The position numbers and the translations under genes were made by a program. Of a stretch of DNA of 64,000 nucleotides, positions 10,790-23,366 are shown piece by piece. Numbering within the stretch: the first letter of the stretch is position 1; each line of letters starts with the position of its first letter. The notes under the pieces are model-generated. The model saw only the letters and a list, made by a program, of their open reading frames with translations. It was not told the DNA's origin and did not search any database. Source of the stretch: Druceiella hillmani (lineage: Eukaryota > Arthropoda > Insecta > Lepidoptera > Hepialidae); contig JAYKKI010000077.1 of the NCBI GenBank assembly GCA_039881145.1, positions 3,170,501 to 3,234,500 of the forward strand, read 5' to 3'.

Positions 10790-13700
10790 AATTGTGTGAG
10801 AAATTTAGAAACAAATCACATCACATGAGATATATCATCCCTTCAAAAAATATAATTCAAATATTCTAAGCATGTATAACACTTAGATGTAAGATTGGAC
10901 ATTAGACATGTATACAACCTTTTTAAATACAAGTTTCCTGAACCAATAGTAAACATTTTTTAGAAATTTAAAAATGTTTAAAGAGATATTCTCTTTTAGA
11001 TTTGGTAGACCACAACCTAATACTTTTTGCACATGCGAAACCCATGATACTCGATTAAAATCTTCATGGGTGACCTCCACACAACTTTTAAGCTGTAAAC
11101 TAAGTATTAAAAAAATATGTCATAAAATATGAAAGATCCAAGAGACTTGCAGCCTTCCAGATGATGAATATCATAGTACGATTATGGCAATAGCTTTTAG
11201 TTACACGATGAACTTACGGTTGCCCCAAATTTCCATTCAGGAAATGTTTTACTTATGACAGCTTACAATTAATGCGTGTTGTGTGACAAAAGTCAAGATT
11301 AATGTTTTTAAGCTCTATGGATACCCCGAAAGGTAAAGGTGACAAAGTTCGAAATAAACTAGTCATATTTTGCGGAGGAATATTCAAGTTCTGAAATCCC
11401 GCCCATTATTTAATACCTTTCAATTTTTAATGACAGCTATGCAGGGCCGAGTAAAAATCACACTTTACCTAAATCCTTTTCAGTATTAGTAGAAAACAAC
11501 AATTTTAAGCAAAATAATAAATCTTTTCCGTCAAAAAATACAATTGACAAAATTGGAATAACTAATGACCTATGTGAGGGATGACTATAATTATTTTAAG
11601 ATTGAAAATGAAGTTAAAAGCAATTTGTTTCAATTTATCTATCACAATCTATTATCAAAACATAAGTAACACGTTGAGTGTAAAAATAATTTAATTAAAA
11701 AAGAAACAAATTTAAAAAATAAAAAGTTAACCACTTCAACTCTTTTCTTAAATATGAATGATAGCTAGGTATGTTATTATTATTATATATTACTTGATGT
11801 TAAAAATCACTAATTCAATCGCAACCAACCCGAGTTGGTTTTCGATTAATAAATAACCCACTATTAATAAAAAATTAAGAAAGCTGAAACATCCCTCCTC
11901 ACTACAGAAAAGCAATTTTCATAGTTCCGGTAGAGCCATATGCCACAGGTGTAACTGAAAAGTTTTTTTCCACCTCACAAAGCGTTAAAGTATACCTGAG
12001 ACCTATTATGAATTTAATCAGCAAAATCTCGCTCGTAAAATGGAAAATTTCCTAATGTATATAGTTGAAACTGACCAAGACAGTGAATTACATACAGCTT
12101 TAGTTTTGTTTGAGCTATGTCTTTTGATGAAAAGAATGTAAAAATGAAACGTCTCAAAGGTATTAGTTCAGTAATGGTCAGTTTCCCGTCTCAATCTTTT
12201 GTTATGAACAACAGTCTTAGCTCTTGTATAGATTTAATTATAATTGGAAAAATTACAATTATCCAACATAAAAGATGTACTAAGAACATAAAAAACATGG
12301 AAATAAATTGCAGACAAGTTTCAGAAAGGATTATGATAATTGAAAACACTCCAAAAACTAAAAAAGAAATAGGATTACACTGTTCCTCAGGTGCAGGCAA
12401 GAAAAGCTATACTGTAAAATATGTCATGTAATGAAACAATTTCAGATCCTTAAAATCTTCTTCCTTAATATTAATTCCTTATTACTTTCAAGCTTGTAAC
12501 ATTGCTTTCTCTAATATCAGAAACATTTACTGAGTTCCTTAATACTTTTCCAACTTCTAAAAGACAGAAATAAAAATGAAGCAGGAAAAGAAAGTGCATT
12601 GACAATATAATGAATTTTCTGAATATTTTCAGAGAGTGAAGTTTTAATTATACTTGGAAATGCTTGTGCAAAATGTGAATAATACGTACAAGTTATTTAC
12701 AGAATAGACTGAAAAATTACTAGAGAAAAAAATGGTCAGTAGAAAAACATTTGACAGAGTTTTCACAAAAATGTATTCTGGAATCTTTCACATACAGCAC
12801 ATACAGCAAATATAAAGTAGGTAACATTCCACTGGCAATTTATGAAAAAAAATTATAAACACAGAAAAATATTGAGAAATCAAAGCCAAACAATGTGCTC
12901 TTTCCCACTAGTTGCATATATGAGAACTTGATTTTTTGTAATGAAATTATAATAAAGAAAGGTGTTAGTGTTTCACAGAAGAAAATACCGATTTAACAGC
13001 CTTAATATTCGCCTGATGCTTTGTAGATATTTGGATTGAAAATACCCAAGATAAATACCCAGGTAACTACTACCTATTATAACGTGTGCTGACAGATGAA
13101 ACGCCAACATGATGGTATTTCAGACACAATTCATAAAGGGAAAATAATCAATCTATTTTTAGTAATTGGGAAAAAATATTGAAGCACACATGGGATGTGA
13201 CTCTAATTTTATTAGATGCAAAGTTAAAAATAGAAAAAAAATTAATTAATCGATATGGACAAATTGCAATTGAGAGAAGATCAAAACCACAAAAGTTATG
13301 AACAAACGTTTATAAAGTGCAAGTTTTTTAAGGACTCTGGAAGGTTCTGCAGGAATAACTGTTAAAAAGGAGATTAATTGCATGAAATATGAATTTTAAA
13401 AAATTATGCAGAAAACTTTGAGCAGGGCTATGCAATTTGGAAAATACATATTTTACCTTACTTACATGTTTCTCCTATCCCAAAATAGAAAATACCGTCG
13501 CTTGCAATAACCGAAACAATTCATGTCATAATACAATAGTATAATATAATAGTCTCTTTATGATATAAAGAAGGTTTTTGAATTGCGAAGGATCTTGCTT
13601 ATGCCATGATCATGTGGAATCAAAACTGTTGATCTCGCGAATACTAAGATAGCAAGTCGACTGCGAGACCAGGAACTTCTAGTTCCAATATCTATATAAA

Positions 13701-14690
13701 ATTAAGAATTTTAAATTCGCAAATGCAAGTGTGTTAATGATATTAGAAAATATATGTAATTAATACTATTAAAAAATATTCATACAACCATTTTTTTCAC
13801 TAAAAGTATTCAATACTATTGTGTAGCCAAAGTTCATTTCGGATTTATTTACTATAATTAGGAACTCCACTACAAACTAATTTACTCATGATTTTGATGC
13901 TGATGTCCCAAAAATGAAATATGCAATTTTATGCAATACTTTGTACGTAGCATTTCCATTATATTTTTCTTTGTTTAATCTTAAATGTTTTAGGTGTATT
14001 ATTTGGGTGTCTGTAAAAAAAATATATCTAAGCATTTTTGTATAGGACATAAAATATTGGATGAACAATAAAACAAATAAAGAAAGTTGTAGCTTAAAAA
14101 TAAGTACTTTCAGTGCTTTTAAAACACTATTATTTTACCAGCCTTTTTTATAATTAAAACTAACATTTTGAGATCCTCAAGTACTCTAATATTAAACAGA
14201 ATGACATATTATCTAAATAAAGTTTAAGTACTAATTATTAACTAATTGTATTCATTTTTGAAAAAATAATTACAAGCAGATCCTCATACAATGATATTAT
14301 CGGAACAAAATTTAGTATTTTTACAATTTTAAATAATCCTTCTGCATGTCACTATAAAAATCATTGGCTTTTAAATGAAATAAGAAAAAAGAAAAGTTGA
14401 TTTTGATTTAAAATCCATTATCAAATAATCTTCAATTAATTTTTTATTATTAGATTGATTTGACTCTTAAGAGGGTCTTGCAAAATTATTATGAAAAAAA
14501 AGTTAGTAAAAATAAATTGTACATTTTAAAACTGTTTTATTTCAGTTCCTAACATTTCCTAAAATAATGTTACAATTTAAATAAATGTGGATAAATCTGA
14601 AAATTCTTACCATATTTGATGAATTTTTTACCATTTATAAATTGTTTATTAATTTATATTGTATCACTACATATACGCAGGTTTCAAAAA
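10790..14690. other. AT-rich DNA without recognisable genes
   Basis: Short frames only (12117-12431 plus, 13886-14068 minus). None resembles a known domain. No tandem repeat or long hairpin stood out. Confidence 0.55.
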
Positions 14691-14706
14691 AAAAAAAATA
14701 TATATA

Positions 14707-14759
<53 letters not shown>

Positions 14760-14762
14760 TTA
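14688..14762. repeat. Poly-A and TA microsatellite
   Basis: A run of 12 A residues is followed by TA repeats to about 14755. Confidence 0.95.
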
Positions 14763-15499
14763 TAAGTTTGTATAGATAAATAATATAAATGCTAGAGGCC
14801 AAAAATGTGAAACCACCTGTAAAATACTTACATTCTCTCTAAATACACTCAAATTGTGGGTAATAAAATACAAATCTGCATATTCAATTATTATTACTAA
14901 GAAATTTACTTTTGTATGTTTCTTGAGTAAAGGTGTAATAAACATGTTTTTTTTGTTTCAAAACATCAAAGAATTCCAAGTGACAGTCAGGTGAGAAGAG
15001 TCATTGTTATATTTGATGACCTTATCATCATCATCATCATATATATTAATACGCTAAGAATTAAGCTTAAGATGTTACTCTCCCTTTTTAGAAAAAACCT
15101 CACAACTAATCCACATAAATTATATATCATTTTATAGATAATTGCTTGCTCTACCGGCACCCACAACTAAAAAAATTATTATTGCTATTGTTTTTGCAAA
15201 TTAATTAATTATTAAAATTATATACACAAAACAGCAATGCTGCCATCTAACGGCTCAACGTCAATATGATTGACGGTCGGTAAAATTTTTGTTTAATTTC
15301 AAATCCACTCACGTATAAATAAAGTGGCGCTTTAGCTCAATGCTTTTGATACTTGCGCCTCTATATGTCAATTTTACTAAAGTATTTGTTTGATCTGTCA
15401 TCTGAGCTTCATAATGGAATAAAAACGTAATAAGCAGTGTGCAAAATTAGAAATGAATTGAATACCTGCAATCAATTTTGATTTATTAAATTGAGTTGA

Positions 15500-15540
15500 A
15501 TAATTTATAATGCGAAGACTTCGCACGGGTCATGGTAGTT
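15500..15540. repeat. Short palindrome TGCGAAGACTTCGCA
   Basis: A near-perfect palindrome followed by CGGGTCATGG. It resembles the GCGAAG...CGCACGGGT motif seen in dispersed insect repeats. No element borders were found. Confidence 0.4.
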
Positions 15541-15675
15541 ACTAATAATTTTGCTAATATTTTAGCTTCCTAAAACAGATTTTTTATTTTGGATTATTGG
15601 TGTTTTAATGAAGTTATTCACAAACAGTTTTATTTAGTCTGAACTTGTAGTTACTACAGTCAAAACGTCCTCAAA

Positions 15676-16310
15676 ATGGAAAAATTACGCAAAATTACCA
15701 CAGAAATGTAATCTGCTATCATAGTTTTACATATCAAAGGCAAATCTAAGCATGCAATAGCCGCACAACTGAAAATATCAAAGGCTTTGTATCCATCACA
15801 CAATTATTTGATACAAGGAAACTGACAGTGATCAAACGGTCGACGTTCAGGATAACTAAGAGTGACCACTTCTAGTGAAGACAATTTAATCATCGTTTCT
15901 AAAAAGTGGAATAGATGCCTAAGAGTGCCAGAAATTCATGCAGAAGTTAACAAATCTTGATCGGAACCTGTATTATTGATTACGGTAAAAAAATGATTGG
16001 GGGATTGTGTTGCTGTCTAAAAATCTCTGTTAAGACCACAAAACAAAAAAGATGGATGCAGTGGGCTCTTGCCCATCGAGATTGGACAAAAAAAAATTTT
16101 AAAAAATCCTTTAGACCGATGAATCGAAGTTTGAAATATTTGGTTCAAAAATGCAAATCTGTGTTCAACGCAGCACCGGAAAAAAGATGATATCAAATTG
16201 TGTAGTGCTATCCATCAAGCACGATGGTGGCTTTGTTATGGTCTGCTCCCTCACCAAGAACAGTCTCCTGTAATGTAATGTTACAGACTCAAGCATTACA
16301 TCAGTAAGGG
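15676..16310 (+). pseudogene. Tc1-like transposase relic
   Basis: The plus-strand reading starts MEKLRKITTEM at 15676, with a helix-turn-helix-like HIKGKSKHAIAAQLKISKAL. It then crosses stops. The best block lies around 16030-16260 and contains KRWMQWALAHRDWTKKNFKK, then NRSLKYLVQKCKSVF and, in another frame, KMISNCVVLSIKHDGGFVMV. These match the middle of Tc1 transposases (the WxxAHxDWT and hGGGSVMVWG regions). The catalytic DESKF motif has decayed to NRSLK. The 3' half with the DN box is missing. Terminal repeats were not identified. Confidence 0.75.
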
Positions 16311-16450
16311 AGGAGGACCAAACAATACGGTGCGCAACCTATAATGATACAACCTGTAATATTTTTATACAACTTGTAACATCAAGCTACATGGCAGTGG
16401 AGTGAACGCATGTGGTATAGTATTGTTGTGTTTCAGGTTGAATTTAAATA

Positions 16451-16681
16451 ATGGCCTGCAACAATGATAAAACCCTATTGTTTATAGAAAAATATAGGGA
16501 AATCAGGGAATTATGGGACCCTAAGCATCTTCAACACTTTAATAAGATAATAAAACAAGACGGTTGGGTCAAATTATTGGATAAATTTGGGATCAGCGTG
16601 GAAGAATGTCACAAGAAAATCACAAGCCTGTTAGCATATCTTAGAAGAGAAAAGAGTAAACTGATGCTTCAGGTACCGTAA
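16451..16681 (+). CDS. MADF-domain protein, possible first exon
   Basis: An ATG-started 76-codon frame reads MACNNDKTLLFIEKYREIRE and then LWDPKHLQHFNKIIKQDGW. The LWD..H..HFN..., W..L and C..KI..L..Y.RE.. spacing is that of a MADF (Myb/SANT-like) DNA-binding domain. The frame stays open to KLMLQ, where CAG followed by GTACCG offers a possible splice donor; reading through gives a stop a few codons later. MADF proteins occur as host regulators and as the second gene of Harbinger transposons. No transposase was found beside it. The flanks are repeat-like, so a mobile origin is possible. No downstream exon could be assigned. Confidence 0.5.
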   Translation: MACNNDKTLLFIEKYREIRELWDPKHLQHFNKIIKQDGWVKLLDKFGISVEECHKKITSLLAYLRREKSKLMLQVP

Positions 16682-16689
16682 AAGGTAAA

Positions 16690-17240
16690 ATAAATACACC
16701 TACTTCACGCGTGCACAATAATTGAGACTGTCCATGCCAGCAGCTACCTGTGTTACGTACAGGGGGTTGGGTGCGACGTGGAGCGGGGGTGTCGTATTCC
16801 ACTCCACTATTATGTTATTGTGTACGGTATTGTTAAGAGTTGATGGTACCCTAAGTGACGTGGCAACCCCATGGAAAAAAAAAATATCTAGACGAATATG
16901 AAGAAAAATCCAAATGACCCATGTTTTTTCTATATATTTATATTTATTTTCTTTGATATATTTTTGATAATATCTAGCCATTATTTAAGAGTGTTTCTAT
17001 GTACAGGATTTCGATTTTTATTTATATTTGGCGAGATATATTTTTTTTCTAATCGGGGCGCCACTTAGGGTGCCATCAAATCATAAGATGGTTCAATATT
17101 CATACAAAAAGCAATTGACATTGATTTAGTCAATAAACAGTATTTATGCATAAATACACGCCCACATACATTATTGCCATTACTAGTTCATGAAATTCAA
17201 TTCGTGCTGTTTCTTGTGGTTCATCCTGCAAATCCAATAA
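16690..17240. other. Unassigned GC-richer stretch downstream of the MADF frame
   Basis: The segment at 16730-16880 is GC-richer than its flanks and contains a 93-codon minus-strand frame without recognisable motifs. It may be the tail of a mobile element carrying the MADF gene. Confidence 0.3.
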
Positions 17241-17249
17241 ACCAGTATT

Positions 17250-18350
17250 TTCTTTGGTATCAGTCCTCCAAGTTCTTAGTGTGATTACTCCTAAATTGTC
17301 CCAGTCGAAAGATCCCGGAAGTGTTTACAAATTCCTACTGAATTTCAAAGTCACAGTCCGGGAGGTGGTTCAAGGAGGGCTCGGAGGAGATCGCCAACAA
17401 ATCCCATTCTGGACGCCCAACAACAGTCAGAACCGACGAAAATGTGAATCGTGTGCATGAAATTTTGCATTCCGACTGTCGTTTGAGCATCCAGCAAATC
17501 GCTGACACCCTAAACGTGTCCACATTTGCAGTACATGGGATAGTGACTGAGAATCTGCAAATGCGCAAGGTCTGTGCGAAGCTTGTGCCGAAAGTGTTGA
17601 CGGAATACCAGAAACAAGTTTGAGTTTTGCGCTGTCATGAATTGTTGAACTTGATTCAAAATGAGCCAGACTTTCTTAACTCTGTCGTAACCTGAGACGA
17701 ATCCTAGATATTTGAGTTCAACCCAGAATCGAAAAGATAGATCAGCGAGTGGCACACAAAATCATCCCCCACCCCAAGAAAGCGCGAATGAGCAAGTCTC
17801 GCATCAAAACTATGCTCATTGTCTTTTTTGACGTCCGAGGAATCGTGCATTTTGAGTTTGTACTGCAGGGAGAAACTGTCAACTCGGCCTTTTACCTGGA
17901 GGTGCTCAAGAGATTGAAACGTCAGGTCGCACGCGTGAGGGTAGATATCAAACCCATGGTCAAGCTCCACCATGACCAGCCACACGGCCTTCATCGTTAT
18001 CAACTTCCTGGCCTGGATCAACACCCTGGTGGTCCCACAGCCCCCTTACAGTCGCGACTTGTTTCCATGTGACTTTTTTTGTATCGCTGACTGAAGAGAG
18101 AGGTTAAAGGAAAGCATTGGGAGTCCATGGAAAATATCATAAAGCATGTTACAACATTGCTAAGAGACATTCCCGTTGAGGACTTTCAGGGTGCCTTCCA
18201 GGCATGGCAGACACATCTCCGCAGGTGTATTGATGCAGGGGGAGAGTATTTTTAAGAGTTTTAAGCACTTGTACAGGTACGATAAATAAATCTATTTTTC
18301 CCAGAAAATGCGCATTACTTTTATAATGGACCATGTACGAGGATAGAGTA
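17250..18350 (+). mobile_element. Mariner-family transposon relic
   Basis: Transposase blocks are read on the plus strand through several frameshifts. A helix-turn-helix region lies near 17470-17570. TKSSPTPRKRE lies near 17757. The blocks SKSRIKTMLIVFFDVRGIVH and VNSAFYLEVLKRLKRQV run from 17790 to 17930. HHDQ/TAFIVINFLAWINT lies near 17970 and PQPPYSRDLFPCDFF near 18040. The tail GKHWESMENIIKHVTTLL, then VEDFQGAFQAWQTHLRRCID, runs to about 18240. The A/T-rich end near 18290-18340 (CGCATTACTTTTATAATGG) resembles a mariner terminal repeat. At least six stops or shifts make it non-functional. Confidence 0.85.
17749..18072 (+). pseudogene. Central block of the mariner transposase
   Basis: A 107-codon open stretch holds the IxVFFDVRGIVHFEF region that follows the first catalytic Asp in mariner enzymes. 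The frame then shifts before the HDNAxxH-type box, which reads SSTMTSHTAFIVINFLAW in another frame, so the second catalytic Asp is lost. Confidence 0.8.
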
Positions 18351-19630
18351 TGATACTTTTTGTTCAAAACATACATTTTTTACTTGATGTTCCAGCTTGA
18401 CTGCTCGGAGTTGCTTAAAATCAGATCAAAAATATTGATATTTCCTTATTCCATCCATTTTTAATTTAGATTTCTAGCACAGTGTTGCCAAACTGCTAAT
18501 TCTAAAACCACCAATTTTCTAGCATACTCCCTCTAATACTGAAATTTTATACAATTCATATTTCTTTTCACCTGCTCCTTTGAATAAGCTGTTAGCTTAT
18601 ACGCTTACATATTCAAAGAACAAGAAGAGGCAAAATTGTTATTCCCCAAGTTACTGATACATAAACTAACAAAATTTTATTTAATGGCTATAGCATCATT
18701 AGTTTCATATGAAAGTCTTTTAACAAAGTTGCAAATATTGTGTAATAAAAGAAAAAAAATTTTCTATAAAATACATTAACAAATTATTTTAACAGTTTAG
18801 TCTCAATGTGAGAATGAAACCATATAGAAATTAATACACTTCATTAATTTCTTTGCAAACTTTAAATGTTTGAAAGGAAATTGAACAAACAAAGTTATTT
18901 TAGCACAAATTGCTTTCACGACAAATCATGTTTAATAAATACATAATTATAGTAACAAAATTTTATTAAATATTAAACATGATTAATAGTAACAATGAAT
19001 AAACTAAAAAGTAAATTAAATAAAAAATGTGTTTAGAGACTGTTAAAATTTAATATTTAACAGCTAATTTTCAATAGAAAAATACTAATATTGTTTTTTT
19101 GTTAAATTAATCGTGAGCAGCCATTGTAATTGTTTTCTATGTCTATTCTTTGATCAAAAACAAAAATAAAAATAGTATAAAATTTACTTTTATTAAAATT
19201 AATATGCAACAATGTCGTCGAATAATGGCATTGGCAGGAACCAAAAAAAAATAACAAAATTTAGCAATATAATAAACTTTTTGATTTATTTATATTATAA
19301 ATCTATAGAATATTAAAAAAATTATATTATTATAGTAGCAATTTTTTATAAATAATTGACATGTGCTACAAAGCATCATCTTACAATATCAATGATAGCA
19401 AGAAATGATTATTGAAAACTAAAATTATGGTACTTTTATCATGCAAGTTTCCTTTGCAATTGATTGATTTTTTTTTATTATATTAAATTCATTCATGCCA
19501 GCACTTAATACCTATAAACATTTGTAAGTTTTTTGTAATTGTTACCACTATTCCATAACGGGCTTGTATGATTTTTATTAAAACTTACAGAATAGATGAT
19601 AAAAGTTTCAAAGTTCGTCACAAAGATAAC
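18350..19630. other. AT-rich DNA without recognisable genes
   Basis: No domain-like frame on either strand. It lies beyond the likely 3' end of the FAR gene. Confidence 0.55.
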
Positions 19631-19633
19631 TTA

Positions 19634-19739
19634 TTATATACTAATCACAAATTTGTACAAAATCTCCAATAATTTAAAAATGAAAATGGTGAGGAGGGTC
19701 TTCATTATAACTGTCAGTGTCATATGGAAGACTTTCATT
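19634..19739 (-). CDS. Candidate terminal exon of the FAR gene
   Basis: On the minus strand a pyrimidine-rich acceptor (TTTTAATTTGTTTCAG) precedes a short open stretch. It reads, after one leading base, MKVFHMTLTVIMKTLLTIFI and ends in ILYKFVISI and a TAA at 19636-19634. Insect FARs typically end with a basic segment (R/K-M-K-x-x-H) followed by a hydrophobic tail, and this frame has both. It needs a preceding exon ending in phase 2, while the last sure exon ends in phase 1, so one short exon must lie between. Without that exon the assignment stays tentative. Confidence 0.4.
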
Positions 19740-20057
19740 CTGAAACAAATTAAAATGATTTTAGGGAAATATTTACAACTCAATGTTGGTGACAGTGTTC
19801 TCACTTAATGATTAATTACATGTTTAACATATAATGTGGCTAGGCACGAATATCATACAGTTCTCTAAGTAATACTATAATGACAGACTTTTTGTGTACC
19901 TATTCTGCAGCTGAGTTACAATTGACTTCACACCAATGAAATAAAAAATAATTTCCATTGATTTAGAATTCAGTCACATCATAAATGAAATCATACTCGT
20001 GATGCCAATTCATACTGTCCTTAATGTGTAACTATATTTACAATTATATATATATAT

Positions 20058-20860
20058 ATGATTATATATCTTAAGACGTACGTTTTAATCATTTACAAGT
20101 GGCCATTCTGTATGTATCAAGTTTGTAGGAGATGGATGTATATAAGCAACATTTATGAAATTGCATTCCATTCTATTTACAAAAAAAAAAATGCTGCTCC
20201 AGTTGTGGAATTAATTAATTCGACTTTGGGTGAACATTCTATGAGTCATTCAATGGTAAAAAAGTGGCTTGCAAGATTTCAGTTCGTCCATGTGCAGTAA
20301 AAAAAATGAGAAGACAAAGAACTTCAAGATTTTTTGGATAAAAATCCATGTCAAACTCAAGAAGAGCTTGCAAAACATGTAGAAGTTACTCACCAAGCAA
20401 TATCACTTCGTTTGCATGCAATGGATAATAATGAATTACTAGGCTTAATAGGAAAAAAGAAAATTTACGAGCCAAGGAAAGTGAAAAGTGATACTGCTCC
20501 ATGACAACGCTCATCCACATACAGCAAAAACAACCCAGGAAGTCATCTTCTCCTTTATTTATTCAAGTCGATGTCATCATATTTGAAAGATCTGGGTAAA
20601 TGTCTCGATAATTATTTTGCTTTGAAGCCACCAAGTTTCTATTGCGAAGGCATTCATCGTCTACCTGATAAAAGGCAAAAGACCATAGAAAATAATTGCA
20701 TTACCTTTGATATCTAATTTTGGCTTGTGGAATCGTAGACATGTCATCCTGCAATACGTAGGCTCGTAGTCCTGTAACATACGATGATAGAGTGGATTCA
20801 ACAACATTTTTACTTAACTATGGTGGAGAAAAAAAAGAATAAGTTTATTTGTACATATAC
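20058..20860 (+). mobile_element. Internally deleted mariner relic
   Basis: The plus-strand reading begins with an N-terminal helix-turn-helix (NAAPVVELINSTLGEHSMSH, then MVKKWLARFQ) near 20190-20280. The second DNA-binding part follows in another frame (DKELQDFLDKNPCQTQEELA near 20310). The reading then passes directly to LLHDNAHPHTAKTTQEVIF near 20500 and to a C-terminal block SFYCEGIHRLPDKRQKTIEN near 20640. The piece between the DNA-binding domain and the HDN box, which normally carries the first catalytic Asp, is absent. The coding part is therefore about 0.6 kb instead of about 1 kb. Confidence 0.82.
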
Positions 20861-21900
20861 TTATATACCATGATTATTATATAAGAAACTTTACAGATTT
20901 TGATAAATGAAATGTTTATAGATTTGCAAAACTGTAAACTGTTAACTAGATTTACTGGAATTTAAAACCAATTGTTTTTTTTTAAACATTTAGATTAAAC
21001 ATATCAAATTTTAAATTAAAGAGAATAAAGTAAGAATTTCCAAAATATGGAGTCTGCTACTTTATTGACTTATAAATTAAAAATAACCAAAGCTATTTAA
21101 CCTAATGGGAAATCATACTACCTGGGGTGTTGTGTTAAAATTACAACCTAATAAGAAAAATAATTTCAATATTTTATTGCAATTTTTAACCTCAAATATT
21201 GAAAACCAAAATTACAATTTCAATAACTGTTTACATTACGAGCAAAACTATTTTTACAAACGTTTTTCAAATTATCCATGCAAAATACTGGCCAGACAGT
21301 ATCGATGAAATAAAATATTTAAAAAACCTTATGGTTTGGGCAGTACATATAGTAGATATAATTGATTCTTCAGTGATATTTTCATATATTGATTCGTTGT
21401 AATTTATGGACACATACACAAGATGTAATGTTTTGTCATTTTATGAAAACATGTATGCGTTCAATTACTATTACGAAATAGACAAAATTCAATTTTAAAA
21501 ATATGATAAAATACACTTTTCAAATATCTTGTTGCTCATATCTTATTATCGATGGATTGACGAACATTCATTCACACTCCTTTGCCAAAGAATATTAACA
21601 ATTACTGCGTAAAGAAGCGACATTCACCTCCCCCTGCTAATTTAAGGTCACCCGCAGATAATGGTGTTTGGAAAACGTATTCTTGTAGTATCGGCTGTAG
21701 GCATTTTATATTGTTTATTAAAAGATCTTTCACATGAAGCAAATCTAATCAAGTCAAAAGTACAACGAAGACATTGTTCACATTTATATCAGTGTATCAC
21801 ATTTATATAGAAACAAAATTTATTTTTATTTAAGATTTTATTTCGTTTAAAGATCCATACTAAGTACATTTTTTTCAAATGCTATCAAATAAAATATCTA
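20860..21900. other. AT-rich FAR-flanking or intronic DNA
   Basis: No recognisable frame. A GC-richer patch at 21580-21690 has no coding signal that I recognise. The missing FAR exon could lie in this interval, but I did not find the expected conserved spelling. Confidence 0.5.
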
Positions 21901-21903
21901 TAT

Positions 21904-21953
21904 AAAGTAATTTGATAATAATATATATATATATATTATTATCAAATTACTTT
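21904..21953. repeat. Perfect 50-bp hairpin
   Basis: AAAGTAATTTGATAATAATA runs into TA repeats and is mirrored exactly to ATCAAATTACTTT. The 25-bp arms have no spacer. Confidence 0.92.
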
Positions 21954-22019
21954 CACACGATTAAATGTATAGTGTAAAATATTTATTTAAATAATTACAT
22001 TTTTACAATTAGATAATAA

Positions 22020-22400
22020 TGAAAAGTGCTCGTTGATATGAAGTTACTGGGCCAGCGTGTTATCAAGACAGTCATTCAATCGACACTATTGGTTAGAAAG
22101 AGAAACAGCTATGTTGCTGACGTATAGCAAAAACTCGCTTGATCGGCGCGATTGTCCGCAACGATCGAGACCAATATGTAGTATTAGTAAATATTTTTTA
22201 TCTGCACACTGCTGACAGCACTATGTTAATTTACACACACACATATATACGAATATGGATAGGCGAGTATGTATGTAATAGTGTAGGAAATTAAATCTGT
22301 TTGCTAGTATGGAGTGTCGGGGGTGTACCTTTGCAGTGTATAATATGCTGAGCGACTTACTGTGGGAAGGAGGTTTGTAGCTTTATGATAATCATCACAT
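22020..22400. other. CpG-retaining, GC-richer patch
   Basis: Contains intact CpG-rich stretches such as CTTGATCGGCGCGATTGTCC and ACGATCGAG near 22140-22170, in contrast to the CpG-poor flanks. Downstream lies AGGCGAGTATGTATGTAATA. No protein frame was found. It may be a young non-coding mobile element or a regulatory island. Confidence 0.4.
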
Positions 22401-23366
22401 TTGTTTATCACGTTTGTTCTAAATCTAGAACATAATATTTTTAAAACTGTAATTTTTTCTATCTTTAAAACCGTAACTCATTTTAAATAGTAGAATTATA
22501 TAATAGGTTCCTGCATTTATAAATGGCACTAAATTATTCCCTCACTTTTTTATTCATATTATTTATACATTCAATACAAAAAATTTCTTCAATTATATTT
22601 TCATTTCTTTTACAAAAATTATTGTTATTGATATTAGAGTTATATTATATCTGACTCTAATTACATTAAAAGACAAAAAAAATTCATCACTACTGAATAA
22701 ATTGAAATACATAAATATGTAGTCCTGTATAATATGGTTAATATGTAATGTTGACATTGAATAATATTTTTTTATAAATGGGACGCAAAATTTGTTCTCT
22801 AGGTTCAGTTAAGCTTTTCTAAATATAATTTAAAACTACATTTAGCAAACGAAAGTAATATCTATCTATGGTAATCTCCGACATCATTATTTTTAAGGAA
22901 TGTTATTTTTTTTCCGATAAATATAAAAATTTACCTCAGTTTGATAAAGTGATATATATAATGAATTTTATATATTTTCTTTAAATAAGTACAGTATAGA
23001 CAAAATTAAGTTGTAGCAGAATTGTCTTTTGTTTATTAACAGTATACAAGTTTTGATTACATAAAGATGAATTATGTAGTAAGTAATTGTAATAACTCTT
23101 TTAGAGATATTGAACAAAACACACCTTCTAATGAATAACATGTTTAAATTCATATATAATAATATCCATATTTTCATACTTACATTAATTTGAAAATAGT
23201 ATTATTAATGTAAAAACATATTACAAATAATTAATAATATGTAATGTTGTTTGACATGAAAGTAAGTTAGCAAATATATTTTAAAAATATAATATTAAAA
23301 TAGAATTAATCTGAATAAATCTTGATTGAATATATTTGGGGTTAATTTTGTAGAAATTCATTATTC

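Noticed and set aside
12117..12431. 104-codon plus-strand frame starting MSFDEKNVKMKRLKG
   Set aside because: No domain, no splice signals, and an overlapping minus-strand frame of similar quality; most likely chance.
22335..22365. A 31-base minus-strand stretch with acceptor CCTCCTTCCCACAG and a GTACAC donor that would fit the phase of the missing FAR exon
   Set aside because: The encoded residues (VSRSAYYTLQ) lack the conserved R-x-Y-L-x-K block, and an exon of 31 bases with a weak donor is unlikely.
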